Counted from the stretch's first letter, positions 18,075-28,028 are shown. The stretch is 64,000 nucleotides of DNA from Trichomonas vaginalis G3 (GCF_026262505.1 NC_067208.1:14083962-14147961); one strand, 5' to 3'. Numbers and translations: made by a program. The notes: a model not told the origin generated them from the letters alone.

Positions 18075-20681
18075 CTAAACAAGCATTTGGCTGAAAAGCT
18101 GATTAAGTAGCTCAAGTCCATCCGAACTTGCGGAATTTGTGCTAAACAGCTTTCCATGTCCTGACATCTCAAGTCTCTCATTAACATAGAACTTTTCAAT
18201 GTCAGTTGAAACATAAAGATAGAATATCAACGCAATTTCATGAGATAAGTTTGATTTCACGACCAATCTCTTCATTCCTGGTTCGAATGGCATATTCACG
18301 CGTTCTGGTACCTTCAAGACTTCCATGGAATACAAATCACTCGATACTTTCGCTACATTAATTACAACATCAAACCCGTCAAACCGTTTGTTGTAAAGTG
18401 TCAATGAACCACCTTCCGAAAACACAACGATGCACTTGGATTTGAGGAGTTGTTCTATGATGACTTCTTTTTGATTCTCAGGGTAGTGGAACGTGGACAC
18501 AAAATTAAATCTGAATAATGCTGTATCGTATGAGGGAACTGGCAAATTTGACAAATTTTTGCCAACTTTACAATTTCTGAAATTTTCAAGGTCTGTCAGG
18601 AAATTATTGAATCCTGATGTTGATTTATCAGCTTCGAAGATGTCGTTGCAATACTTCTGTGATAATCTGCATACTGGGATGTTCAAAACCTTCGGCCCAA
18701 TGAGTTTTTCGTAATTTTGGAGGTCATTTAACTCTGTATCTGGGAAAATCTCCAATCTGTTCTTGTTATTGGCAGTAAATAGTCCCAAAGATGCCAGAAT
18801 TGAGAACGTATCCGGTGGTCTTGATGAATCTTCTCTGATAAATGGTTTGAAATTAGCTGTTCCTGAGGATTTCGGAGGATTTGTGGGTACAGGAAGTTCC
18901 ACTGGCTCAACAGTAGATGGTTGTGTCGGTGAAACTCTGAACGCGGACATAGAAAACTGGTTTCTTATGATGAGAAATGCAGTTCCATCTGGAGCGAATG
19001 AGGAAGAAGCAATTCCTGAGTTAAATCTGACCTTAAGAGATGATTTTTCGATCTCTTTTTGAACATCCATGGCAGATAACTGATATTTAATTGGAATAGC
19101 GACCAAATTCTGAAGAAATCCTGCAAGGAAGTAGCAACTATCAATATTTTTAACTCTATCTGCAACAGAAAAGATCTTTAACTTTAAATCTTGGTTATGT
19201 TGCAAATTAGTTGATAAAGAAAGGACTTCTATGAGGTAGAGAAGGAATATAGCGGGATCTGAGTCCTTAAACTTTGAAAACTGAGCAATTCTGGTCTCAA
19301 CTGACTGAATTGTGACAAGATTTTGTGAAAAATGAGGAGCAAAGCCTTCATAAAGAAGCCATTGCATTGTTTTAGAGTTCTCCAGGAAGGAAAGTTCATT
19401 CTGTAAGTTCTCAAAGTTGCGGATTGTCATTGCATTGAAAATCTTACTATAAATAGGAGATTCGTAAGGTTTCTTAGATCTTATAACGTTAACTAATGAT
19501 GTGGCAATGTTGTTATCCTGCAATTGACCTAATTCGTTAAGACTTGTGCAGATATGAAGAATTATATTTAAATATTCTGCAGGAATCTGCAAATCTGCAT
19601 CTTTTATTGAGATGATCATATCAGGAATCAAGTCAATAAAGAGTTCCGGACGATGTGAAATCAAATTGGACATTCCAGCCATCATAATTAAAACATCAAG
19701 TGGAGATATCTTGGAAATTTGATTTCGGATTGCAGTTTTCAATACAGAAAACCAATCACTGGTCGGTGAAAGCTTCCCTGAAGCAAAGAAATCAAAAATT
19801 ATACCGTAATAAGACGGGTTAATCTTATCTAGTGGGAAAATCGTATCTGCGAATGAAGGAAGGATATCTTCAATCTGGTATTCGAACGATATGATGCCTC
19901 TTCGGGCTCTTGTAATTGAAACGCAGATTCCATAAAAAATTTGTTGGCGAAAATTGGGAGATTGATTATCAGAAAGTATTGCATCGGATATTCTAGTGAT
20001 GAATTCTGCTGTTACTGGTGTTTCTTCGGTCCATTTGCCTTGTGTGAAGTACCTTGGATGACAATATTGAGGAATAATAAGAGATAATGTAATATCACCG
20101 AGTAAAATTTGGAAGGCAAGATTGTCAGGACGAGATTTCATTATTTCTATTGTTCTAGGAGTGATTAATCCTGAAGTAACAAAAATTTGCATCGAAAGAG
20201 TCCAAATTTTAAGAGAAATTGGACTTTTCTGATCAAAATCTATAAATTTCGGAAGCAGTTCCATCAGTAAAATCCATGTTTCATCTTCGTATTCGCATGG
20301 AGGAGTAAGAACCACTGTTTCAAGAACATTCGCTACTAATTGAATGTGAGAAATATTTTTACTCGTTTCGCAGTATTCTTGTATTGATGTTAAACATGCT
20401 CGTAGTATTTTATTTCGTATTTCGATTGTTTCTCCTGGAGCTGTTCGTAGAAGCCACCTACAAAATATCGATACTGTCTGTCCTACAATATTTGTGTACT
20501 TTTCGTTATTGCAATTCTTAAAAATTAATCGAAAAATTGGAAATAAAAATTCAAATTGAGATTCAGTCATGATTTTATCCCAATATTGATCATCATCGAG
20601 AAATCCTATAATCATTTCTGAAAATGGTATCAAACTATCCTCTGCAATAAATGTATTAAGTTGCAGATCGAATAGATTCAT
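18075..20681 (-). CDS. RapGAP/RalGAP-like protein lacking the usual catalytic Asn
   Basis: I use the ATG at 20681 (MNLFDLQLN) because the frame upstream opens only with TTG. The 868-residue product is mostly helical, HEAT-like scaffold, as in tuberin and RalGAP alpha. The carboxyl region (about residues 691-840) keeps the RapGAP outline: FVSTFHYPEN, then IVVFSEGG, then FDGFDVVINV, then DLYSMEVLKVPE. Active RapGAP domains carry an Asn thumb in (H)LGND just before the V-x-I-V-(W/F)-x-(E/D) strand. Here that segment reads QLLKSKCIVVFSE, with Lys at the Asn position (about residue 747). It is therefore probably a non-catalytic regulator, perhaps a partner in a GAP complex. Confidence 0.65.
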   Translation of the reverse strand: MNLFDLQLNTFIAEDSLIPFSEMIIGFLDDDQYWDKIMTESQFEFLFPIFRLIFKNCNNEKYTNIVGQTVSIFCRWLLRTAPGETIEIRNKILRACLTSIQEYCETSKNISHIQLVANVLETVVLTPPCEYEDETWILLMELLPKFIDFDQKSPISLKIWTLSMQIFVTSGLITPRTIEIMKSRPDNLAFQILLGDITLSLIIPQYCHPRYFTQGKWTEETPVTAEFITRISDAILSDNQSPNFRQQIFYGICVSITRARRGIISFEYQIEDILPSFADTIFPLDKINPSYYGIIFDFFASGKLSPTSDWFSVLKTAIRNQISKISPLDVLIMMAGMSNLISHRPELFIDLIPDMIISIKDADLQIPAEYLNIILHICTSLNELGQLQDNNIATSLVNVIRSKKPYESPIYSKIFNAMTIRNFENLQNELSFLENSKTMQWLLYEGFAPHFSQNLVTIQSVETRIAQFSKFKDSDPAIFLLYLIEVLSLSTNLQHNQDLKLKIFSVADRVKNIDSCYFLAGFLQNLVAIPIKYQLSAMDVQKEIEKSSLKVRFNSGIASSSFAPDGTAFLIIRNQFSMSAFRVSPTQPSTVEPVELPVPTNPPKSSGTANFKPFIREDSSRPPDTFSILASLGLFTANNKNRLEIFPDTELNDLQNYEKLIGPKVLNIPVCRLSQKYCNDIFEADKSTSGFNNFLTDLENFRNCKVGKNLSNLPVPSYDTALFRFNFVSTFHYPENQKEVIIEQLLKSKCIVVFSEGGSLTLYNKRFDGFDVVINVAKVSSDLYSMEVLKVPERVNMPFEPGMKRLVVKSNLSHEIALIFYLYVSTDIEKFYVNERLEMSGHGKLFSTNSASSDGLELLNQLFSQMLV

Positions 20682-20948
20682 TTCTGACAAAAAAAAAATT
20701 CAAAATCTCTCAATATGCATAAATTCATGATTTTTATGATATTCGTGTTTTGCATAACAAATTCATGTAAATCTGATTTTTTGTCAGATTGCAGTTTTTT
20801 TTGCATTTCTGTTTCAAAGAGAAAAATGATAGCGATTTTAAAGATATCTTCTATATAAACGCATGAAATATAAGTCAAATATAGCTATTGATGATATATG
20901 ATTCGAAATATAAATATTGAAAGTTATTATTGATAGAAAACAACGATT

Positions 20949-22220
20949 TTAAACAAGTCCTTTAGCATCTCTCCATTCTTCAAATGCCTTTTTAGCGACA
21001 GAGACAAGAGATGGATCAATAACAAAGGCCATTAGTCCTGTTTCTTTGTAAAATGCAGGAATGATGCTGCCAATATCTCCCTTGGTAAGTTTTATGATGC
21101 GATTACTGTCATTGGTATAGAAATTAACTTTAAGAAGTGGATGTTGATCATCTAAACCATATCTGAAACTCATCTTGCAGATTCGAAGCATACTTGGTTC
21201 AATTACTCCATTTGAAAAGCTTGCAATATCTTCTTCAATTGTTTTTTCTGGTTGTTGAGAATAACTAATTCCATCAGTATTCGTTGGGTGAACTCTAAGC
21301 TCACCAATGCATTTATAAAACTTGCGTGTAATGATATCATTAGCTAATCTCTGAGCTTCTTGACCGCACTTTCCCCTTTCTATTAAATACATTAGTCTAC
21401 AATCAAATTTTATGAATTCATCTGGATTGTTGAGTGATTTTCCAATGCCTAAGAAAGGCTCTGCTGCTTTGAGCATATCAGTAATCATTAAAGATAACGC
21501 AAGTTTAACTCTGTGTTGATAAACACGTCTATGCATATCAATTCTATTGAAGAACATCCTTTCGAGTGTTGTTGTTTCTGACTTTCTGTATGCAAGTTGC
21601 CCATCAATAATTCGAGTATTATAGATAATTCTTTTGATGTCTGATCTGGCGGATAAGAATGTTCTATTAAGATCTCTTACAAGATAATCGAGTTTATCAA
21701 AGTCGATATCTGTAACATGATTTGCAATAATCTGTGAAGTCCAAATTGGAAAATCGCCATATGGTTTTCCTCTAATGAAATTGCATGCTGCATCGTATAC
21801 ATATTTCGGTAATGATAAATTATATTTCTTAACCATGTTTTGTAAGATGTTAACGGACGAATCTTCATGATCCCATGTAGGATCAAAGAGATGAGCAACT
21901 GATTCAAAGCAATGGCTCCAAGGCCCATGTCCAATATCATGACAAAGACCGGCAATTACTACTGCTTGCTCCCATTCATCTTTGATATTCAGTTCAGGCT
22001 GGTATATTTTAAGATTTATCATGAATTTTTCTGCTAAGTGTGCTACACCTAAGCAATGTTCGAATCGAGTATGTGTTGCAGCTGGATAAATCCAAAAAGT
22101 TGTTCCTAATTGAGGAATATAGCGCATTCTTTGAAACTCAGGAGTATCAATAATTGGCCAGCAATATGCCGGAATACTTAATGGATCATAAACTTCATCT
22201 TGTGGAGAGTGCGCTTTCAT
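20949..22220 (-). CDS. SAMHD1-like HD-domain phosphohydrolase
   Basis: The 423-residue protein carries the full HD metal site: THTRFEHCLGVAHLA (H55), GLCHDIGHGPWSHCFE (H94, D95, with H98 and H103), and VTDIDFDKLDYLVRDLNR around residues 170-186 for the distal Asp. This arrangement and the carboxyl region match SAMHD1 and related dNTP triphosphohydrolases, which cleave dNTPs to deoxynucleosides and triphosphate. The SAM domain of vertebrate SAMHD1 is absent. The basic segment LNRTFLSARSDIKR corresponds to the loop after the active site. A role in dNTP pool control fits an organism that relies on nucleoside salvage; substrate and activator are not shown by the sequence. Confidence 0.9.
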   Translation of the reverse strand: MKAHSPQDEVYDPLSIPAYCWPIIDTPEFQRMRYIPQLGTTFWIYPAATHTRFEHCLGVAHLAEKFMINLKIYQPELNIKDEWEQAVVIAGLCHDIGHGPWSHCFESVAHLFDPTWDHEDSSVNILQNMVKKYNLSLPKYVYDAACNFIRGKPYGDFPIWTSQIIANHVTDIDFDKLDYLVRDLNRTFLSARSDIKRIIYNTRIIDGQLAYRKSETTTLERMFFNRIDMHRRVYQHRVKLALSLMITDMLKAAEPFLGIGKSLNNPDEFIKFDCRLMYLIERGKCGQEAQRLANDIITRKFYKCIGELRVHPTNTDGISYSQQPEKTIEEDIASFSNGVIEPSMLRICKMSFRYGLDDQHPLLKVNFYTNDSNRIIKLTKGDIGSIIPAFYKETGLMAFVIDPSLVSVAKKAFEEWRDAKGLV

Positions 22221-22864
22221 TTAACGTAATGTCAAAATTTTTGAATAGAATTTTTTATTTTGATACAAATCTTGGAAAATTGAATGTGAACGAAGCCGAT
22301 TCGTTCCATATTTGAAATTTGTACCTAACATCCTATGAGTAATAGGAAACAATGATCATCTCTGTTTACATCAGTAAATTGTTTTAACGTATATGTCATA
22401 ATCTAAAGCTGATATGATTTTTCAAAAATCCTATGATTCAACATAATTAGTTTCGGAGGAAAATTCTTGAACTCAATCTTTTTCATTGAATATTGTTAAA
22501 ATAAGGACCGATGTCCTTTATGTCAAGGATAATCTGTGTCTCAAGATACAAAAACAATTAGAATTACGATATTTGTAGATAATGACAATCTTTGAAACTC
22601 ATTAGGAAACATCAGAAAGAAAATTATGTGTTATGTTCATGCGAATAAAACTGTTTATTTACAGTAAGATTTAAACGTAATTGCCTGCGAGAAGTGGTAA
22701 TTCCACTTAAACCTTTCATTGGAAATCCGATTAAGGATCATTATTTGATATTTAGCTTATTTTAACTTCATGTCCTCGCGTTCATCAAGCTTCTTCGATT
22801 TGTCAATCTAAATATAGAATCAGTATTTCAATCATAGATTTTGATTGCAAACGATTTTCGTTAA

Positions 22865-24440
22865 AGGGTGTATACCGGTAAAAAAAAAGGGGGTAGTTTG
22901 TCTCACTTGGGCACCTTATAAGGCTGTGTCGGCGCCAAAAATTTAGGACATCATTACACTAAGTAAATGGACAATGTTTCTTGTGCTGAAGACAAAGTTC
23001 AAATTTGATAATTTAATGATGCAATCTTCTTCCAAAAACAAGCTTACCAACCTTCAGAATATAGTTACCATAGGATAGAAATTATTATACCAGACAATGC
23101 AGAAATTTCAACAAAATTCAATATTATTTTTTCTTATCCTTCATGATTATTTTATAAATAATAGAATATATTAATATACATACTAGTAGTAGTTACATCT
23201 AGTATAAGAAAATCTTTATTTATGCATTACAATACGCTCATTTTAATACATTTAGAAATACGTTGAAATTCAGTATTTTTTGCTTCTTCAATGTGCTATC
23301 AGCTATCAGAAGTATTGACAAATAGCGTTATTTCAACCTTAAAGTTCGAAGTTTGATTTCCAAATTCTATCGTAGAAATTACACTTTGTACCTTTTGTGT
23401 GCATACAGTAGTAATTTTGATGCATTCTCTAGTTATTAGGGATTTAGTGTACAACTCTGCAAAAAAAGAAAATTCAAAATTTTTATCAATTTGAATTTGG
23501 TTCAAAATAGTTGTATCAGCAAAAGAATCTAATACATTATATATTTTTTATTAGACTTTTGAAGAATTTGTTGTTTCCGATGAAGTACATGGTTTTAAGA
23601 AATAGAGCCATGCGTTTTAGAATGTAGCTTCCTTGTCATTGCAGAAACAATATATTATTAGCGCGCTATGTTATATTGTATATTTATCTTGTTTTTATTG
23701 CTTCTTCTTCACATTAGATTAAAAAAGCGAATTTGTAAAGTTTTCAATTTTTGATATAACTCATTGAATTTGACCGGAGTCAGTGTCAGATTTATAGAAC
23801 TCTTGATGTATGAATATTGCAACAATTCTTGAACGGTAGATTATATGTATACAAAAGAAGGGATCTACTCTGAGAGAATCACTTTCCAAATTTTTTCCGT
23901 TTAGGTAAAAATGAAAATAAATTTTTAGCATTTTTTATGAAAATTCGAATTTTTTTCAAAAATTTGGAATTTTAGAATAAAAAGCTCACCTTAGCTATAT
24001 GCATTATAGGTCTTGGCATCTTTTTGTCGTTGCACGGAGACTCTAGCTCTCATGCAGAAAAAGTTATGCTGCATTTACGTTTTTCCATATAAAATCCATA
24101 TATAGAAGGACGATTTGCAACAAACATAAGTATCTCAATTAGTTGATAGATTGGGACATACGCTTGGGTATAGATATATAACTACATATTGTGCAGTGCT
24201 AAGGTGAGTTTTTTCTAATATATTCCTTCAAACTTGAAACAGAATGATATTTTTACTTTAGTCATAAAAACAATAAAATATTTCAAAATTTTGGGCGATA
24301 ATATATGGTTCTGTTCTAATATATACAAGAACTCATAATGATCTTTTAATGTATCTTATTTTTATTTCTTAAATTCTAATATTTAATTCAGGGGGTGCAG
24401 TTTATTATCCCTAAAAATTGAATGGGCCGGTTTACACCCT
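22865..24440. mobile_element. Possible non-coding inverted-repeat element
   Basis: AGGGTGTATACCGG at 22865-22878 faces its inverted copy CCGGTTTACACCCT at 24427-24440, with one mismatch in 14. There are no genes between, and the G-rich short tracts just inside each end are unlike the surrounding AT-rich DNA. No convincing target duplication is seen, so family and exact ends stay open. The right end stops 7 bp before the start codon of the FOP-like gene, so the end would lie within that gene's core promoter. Confidence 0.35.
23966..24226. repeat. Imperfect inverted repeat pair, about 30 bp arms
   Basis: The left arm 23966-23995 (GGAAT...AAAGCTCACCTTAGC) and the right arm 24198-24226 (GCTAAGGTGAG...ATATTCC) are inverted copies. 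The inner 11 bases CTCACCTTAGC match perfectly and the outer part is looser. The intervening 200 bp contain no gene. This may be a small miniature element nested in the larger spacer, or a transcribed hairpin. Confidence 0.4.
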
Positions 24441-24447
24441 GAAAAAA

Positions 24448-25224
24448 ATGAAAAAAGCAGCACCGAAAAGAGATGCAAAGGTAGCAGATACAATGATTAA
24501 AAATGGTGTTCCTAATCATTCAAAATGTCTATTTCTTGCTCTTATTGCTCTTGCAGCAAAAGAAGAACATTCCGAAGTATTGAAATCAAATTTAAAAATC
24601 GAAAACAAAGAAACACATAAAATAGCAGCAAAATTAGTATATGATTACTTAAAACGCATTAACGCTAGAATTACTTTACAATTAGTTCAAACGGATGGTG
24701 ATTTACATTATTTTTCAACAGCAAATAAGCAATCAATTGAATGTTTAGAGTTATTACCTAATAAGCCGCCTATTCAAAAGTTAATTCGTATGAGATATGC
24801 TCAAGTTCGAAAGATTGAAAGTGATGATGAGACTCATGGATGGTTTGATATCGAATCTGAACTTAGCAATACAATTACAATGGAGCCAAATAGTGGTTCT
24901 ACGTTTGATATAGACACTTTAGCTTATCGTGAAAGAGATATCGATGCAGAGCCAGTATTTGCAAATGAATCTAGAAGAATTCATCCAGCTCAGAATTTTA
25001 CAATTCCAGAAAGTGTTCAAGCAGCCAATTACGCAAAAGATAAGAAATCATTTAAATCTAAAATGTCTGCTCGCTCTATTCGTGATGCTTTATCACAACC
25101 AGTACAATTAGTTGGTGATAAAAACCAAACGACTGTTTCATATGAAGATAGTAGTAGTTCTGGACGAATTGTTCCATCTGTAGGTTCAGGCCGAAGAGGA
25201 AGGCGATCCGAAAATAATAAATAA
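24448..25224 (+). CDS. FOP/FOR20-like centriolar protein (LisH-type dimerisation region)
   Basis: The start is set at the ATG at 24448 (MKKAAPKRDAKVAD), because the frame upstream opens only with TTG. Over about residues 20-90 of the 258-residue product the pattern LFLALIALAAKEEHSEVLK, then KIAAKLVYDYLKRINARITLQLVQTD, resembles the amino LisH-like region of FOP (FGFR1OP) and FOR20, where a short helix pair is followed by a v-x-x-(F/Y)-L-x-x-x-x-x-x-T-L-x-V segment. Those proteins anchor microtubules and build basal bodies. The rest is hydrophilic and ends in Arg/Gly/Ser. It is convergent with the SHIPPO gene with 49 bp between stops, which supports a cytoskeletal theme without proving it. Confidence 0.5.
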   Translation: MKKAAPKRDAKVADTMIKNGVPNHSKCLFLALIALAAKEEHSEVLKSNLKIENKETHKIAAKLVYDYLKRINARITLQLVQTDGDLHYFSTANKQSIECLELLPNKPPIQKLIRMRYAQVRKIESDDETHGWFDIESELSNTITMEPNSGSTFDIDTLAYRERDIDAEPVFANESRRIHPAQNFTIPESVQAANYAKDKKSFKSKMSARSIRDALSQPVQLVGDKNQTTVSYEDSSSSGRIVPSVGSGRRGRRSENNK

Positions 25225-25273
25225 AATGTTTTTTAATTTTAACATGTTATTTAATACAAAATATAAACAAAAT

Positions 25274-25906
25274 TTAATGCATTATAGGAACTCTTCCGGA
25301 TCCTCGGCCAAAATCGCATCTTCTAGCACTCAAAGTTGTTCGAGGAGCAACATACTCACCTGTTCTATCCTTCTTGCGCTCTTTATACTTATGTCCTATC
25401 GAAATTCTTGGAGAATCGTTGTAAATATATTTAAATCTAGGATTATAATTTCCTGCGCTAGGTGTTGAAGGATCTCCATTGAATATTGATGGGCGTCTTG
25501 CAGTCCCAATTGTTGCCATAACGTTTTTTCTAATTCCGACATCTGTTTCATATATGGGACGATAGTCTTGTGGACTTGGATTCGGATTTCTAGGTGCACG
25601 AGGAGATTTCGCACGTGGGAACCTTATGCCTGTAACTTGTCCAAATGGTGGAGGAGTATAGTTTGGACCAGGAACATCATCTCTTCTGAGATCTCTATAT
25701 CGTGGACTAATTGTTACTTTGGGACCATCACCTAATGTACTCTTTAAATTTACCAAATATGGGTCTGGACGAGATGTAGAAAAAGAATAGCGGGGAGAAA
25801 TAGAAATACCCTTTTTATCTGTAAAGGCACGTGATACTGTATAATCTGCTGGACCTGGAAGAGGCGTCCTATCTCCAATCACATAAATATTCGAAAATAC
25901 TTCCAT
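25274..25906 (-). CDS. SHIPPO-repeat (sperm-tail PG-rich) microtubule-associated protein
   Basis: The 210-residue basic protein contains the spaced Pro-Gly-Pro units of SHIPPO/ODF3-type proteins: PGPADY (residues 17-22), PGPNY (79-83), PSPQDY (110-115), PSAGNY (149-154) and TGEYVAP (182-188). It also has SPRYSF/SPRYRDL phrases between units. Proteins of this class bind along or inside microtubules of axonemes and, in trichomonads, other microtubular structures such as axostyle or pelta. Location here is inferred from the family. The start ATG is unambiguous. Confidence 0.85.
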   Translation of the reverse strand: MEVFSNIYVIGDRTPLPGPADYTVSRAFTDKKGISISPRYSFSTSRPDPYLVNLKSTLGDGPKVTISPRYRDLRRDDVPGPNYTPPPFGQVTGIRFPRAKSPRAPRNPNPSPQDYRPIYETDVGIRKNVMATIGTARRPSIFNGDPSTPSAGNYNPRFKYIYNDSPRISIGHKYKERKKDRTGEYVAPRTTLSARRCDFGRGSGRVPIMH

Positions 25907-26308
25907 TGAGCAAAATGAAATTTCTTGCTAAAAATCAAATAAAAATTTTTCTATGCACATGTAGAAAATGTATTTCTGGTTTATTCTATGATCTGTGGTA
26001 ATTTTAAATTAACGGATGAAAGCCAATTGTGATAATGAAATATAAATCGGGTATACATCATTTTTAGCGTTAGTGAATTGATTTTATTACATAGTTTTTG
26101 TTAAATTCTCTTAATTCAATTTATTCAAAATTAAAATGCTCAACTCTAAGATCAAAACGTAAACATTCTAATATTTGTAAGGAAGTACTTATAAGATAGA
26201 ATAGTACACTGATTCAATATGTCTATTGAAATATCATATTAAGATTCTTTAAGCAATATCTAATTATTTATAATCTATCTCTATATATATGAACAAAAAA
26301 ATAAGATA
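25907..26308. other. Intergenic spacer
   Basis: A spacer of about 400 bp between the SHIPPO gene start and the mannosidase-like gene end, both on the minus strand. Just upstream of the SHIPPO start lies TTTCATTTTGCTCA, which contains TCATT. This fits the trichomonad initiator consensus TCA-Y-(T/A) at the usual short distance from the ATG. Confidence 0.4.
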
Positions 26309-27880
26309 TTAAAGCATGAAATCTCTGTAATCTCTTCTTTGGAGATCATTCCATTTCTTGAACGGATGACCTTCAGTATTGAATATCCATTCAGTCATTG
26401 GCATATATGATGAATCCGAAAATGTTAAAAACAAGTATTTCAGAGTTTCAGAGAAGAAATAAGATTCCATATTTCCGATGTACGAATAATTACCATCTAC
26501 ATCTGATATTGGACTAAACCCATTCTCCATTCTGCAAGTAGTATTAATTTTCTTAAAGAATTCCCAATTATATTCTCTATACTTTTCATCACCTGTCATT
26601 TTCCACAAATAATAAATAGATTCAATAACTTCAGGTCTTAAATGATAATTTGCATTCGAGCATTCTACATATTTCTTAGTTCTATTTCCATATTTATATT
26701 CGAACTCTTCAGGAAGCAAACCAGTCTTCATCAAATTCGCAGTCTTCACATATCCTTCGACCAAATTTGTTGCCAATTCAAAATCATCTCTTGCATGAGA
26801 ATTTGCGATGATTGTTCCCATGGTGATCATTCCAGGAAGGAAAGCAGAAAGGTGAGAAGCATGAGGGAATCTTATGCCCTTGAGATTAGTACCTATATAA
26901 TAAATATCCATGTTTCCTTGTATATTTACAAGGTTCTTTCTGACATCATCCATAAACATAAGATGACGATTAAACAATTCATAAGATATTCCACCAGACA
27001 AGAAATATGTTTTCAGGATATATTCGTAGAATGAATCAGATTCTTCTCCTATCTTAATAAATCCATCTGGTTTATATTCATTTAAGTCATATATGAAGCC
27101 TGACTTCGAATACATTGAGAACAATCTTCTATAAGCTAAAAATGCTTTGCCAACATAACTTGTGTTTTTAGTTATGGCGGTCATTGTTAGGAATTCCAAT
27201 TGCAAAGTGCCAATCAGAGCAAGAGTTGTTTCTCCGTAGTTCCTTGTTGTTTTCATCTCGCCATCTCTATTAGTAATTGTAAAAACATCATAGAAATTTC
27301 CGTTATTATCAATCAAATCAAAAACTAAGTCCATGCAGAGCTGTGCTTTCTCTAGATACAAAGTGTCATTGGTCAGTTGATATGCAGATTCAAATGATGC
27401 TAAATATCTAATAATAAACTCAAATGGAGTCCATGTTCCTTTTAATGAAAATTTTGTTTCGACAAAATTTCTCGCTTCTTTGTATTCTTCAGTTAAATTC
27501 ATCAGAATAAGACTAGTCAAGCTATCAACTATTGTTAATCCTCCGTGCAAAGTGTCTTCGCACTTTCCTGTTGAAGGATTTAGAAGATCATGGCCCCAAC
27601 AGAGTCTTTTATAGCTATTCCATGCATATCGGAAAGCTTCTTTAATTTGATCAAGTTTTACATAATCTGGCGATACAATTGGAGGATCATGCCCATACAA
27701 ATCAAGAAATGGTTTTGCATTTTTCTCCATTTCATTCGCAATATGATTGTACTGAAGAGATAATAAAGAACAGGTTGCAAACAAAAACAAGGCGATCATA
27801 AAAACAAGATATCTGACCATCATTCGCCTTCGTCTGTTCCTCATTATTAAATCAATCATTTTGACACTTTTCACGATCAT
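26309..27880 (-). CDS. GH47-like class I alpha-mannosidase, type II membrane protein with altered active site
   Basis: The frame opens upstream only with TTG, so the first ATG (27880) gives 523 residues. A basic head (RNRRRRM, ending at residue 20) precedes one membrane span (about 23-42), the layout of Golgi or ER type II enzymes. The rest follows GH47: FRYAWNSYKRLCWGHD, TIVDSLTSLILM, FEFIIRYLASFESAY, LRPEVIESIYYLWKMTGDEKY, ESYFFSETLKYLFLTFSD and FNTEGHPFKKW. Glu154, Glu417 and calcium-binding Thr502 align with family catalytic-site residues. However, the usual Asp in (M)DHLxxFLPG is Ser342 here (ASHLSAFLPG). It may be inactive, lectin-like, or altered in mechanism. The role would be mannose trimming or recognition on N-glycans. 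Confidence 0.8.
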   Translation of the reverse strand: MIVKSVKMIDLIMRNRRRRMMVRYLVFMIALFLFATCSLLSLQYNHIANEMEKNAKPFLDLYGHDPPIVSPDYVKLDQIKEAFRYAWNSYKRLCWGHDLLNPSTGKCEDTLHGGLTIVDSLTSLILMNLTEEYKEARNFVETKFSLKGTWTPFEFIIRYLASFESAYQLTNDTLYLEKAQLCMDLVFDLIDNNGNFYDVFTITNRDGEMKTTRNYGETTLALIGTLQLEFLTMTAITKNTSYVGKAFLAYRRLFSMYSKSGFIYDLNEYKPDGFIKIGEESDSFYEYILKTYFLSGGISYELFNRHLMFMDDVRKNLVNIQGNMDIYYIGTNLKGIRFPHASHLSAFLPGMITMGTIIANSHARDDFELATNLVEGYVKTANLMKTGLLPEEFEYKYGNRTKKYVECSNANYHLRPEVIESIYYLWKMTGDEKYREYNWEFFKKINTTCRMENGFSPISDVDGNYSYIGNMESYFFSETLKYLFLTFSDSSYMPMTEWIFNTEGHPFKKWNDLQRRDYRDFML

Positions 27881-28028
27881 GTACACAAAATTCAAAATTT
27901 TATTTATCCATATCTCAAAGTTTCTAGTAATGGGATTGTGATTCAAATTTTCAATTCGGAATCTTCTTTTAATGAAATAATTTTAAAAAATTTTATGAAT
28001 ACAAACACAAAATAATATAATAAGCAAT

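Larger units (their letters stand above)
22221..24447. other. Large gene-free divergent spacer holding inverted repeats
   Basis: About 2.2 kb between the starts of two divergent genes, far larger than most spacers here. It includes the candidate inverted-repeat element listed at 22865-24440 and the smaller inverted pair at 23966-24226. A 68-residue minus-strand frame near 23.3-23.5 kb has no recognisable content and I do not call it a gene. Confidence 0.5.

Noticed and set aside
23299-23505. Minus-strand 68-codon frame in the large spacer
   Set aside because: No motif, biased AT composition and no conserved neighbour; treated as chance.
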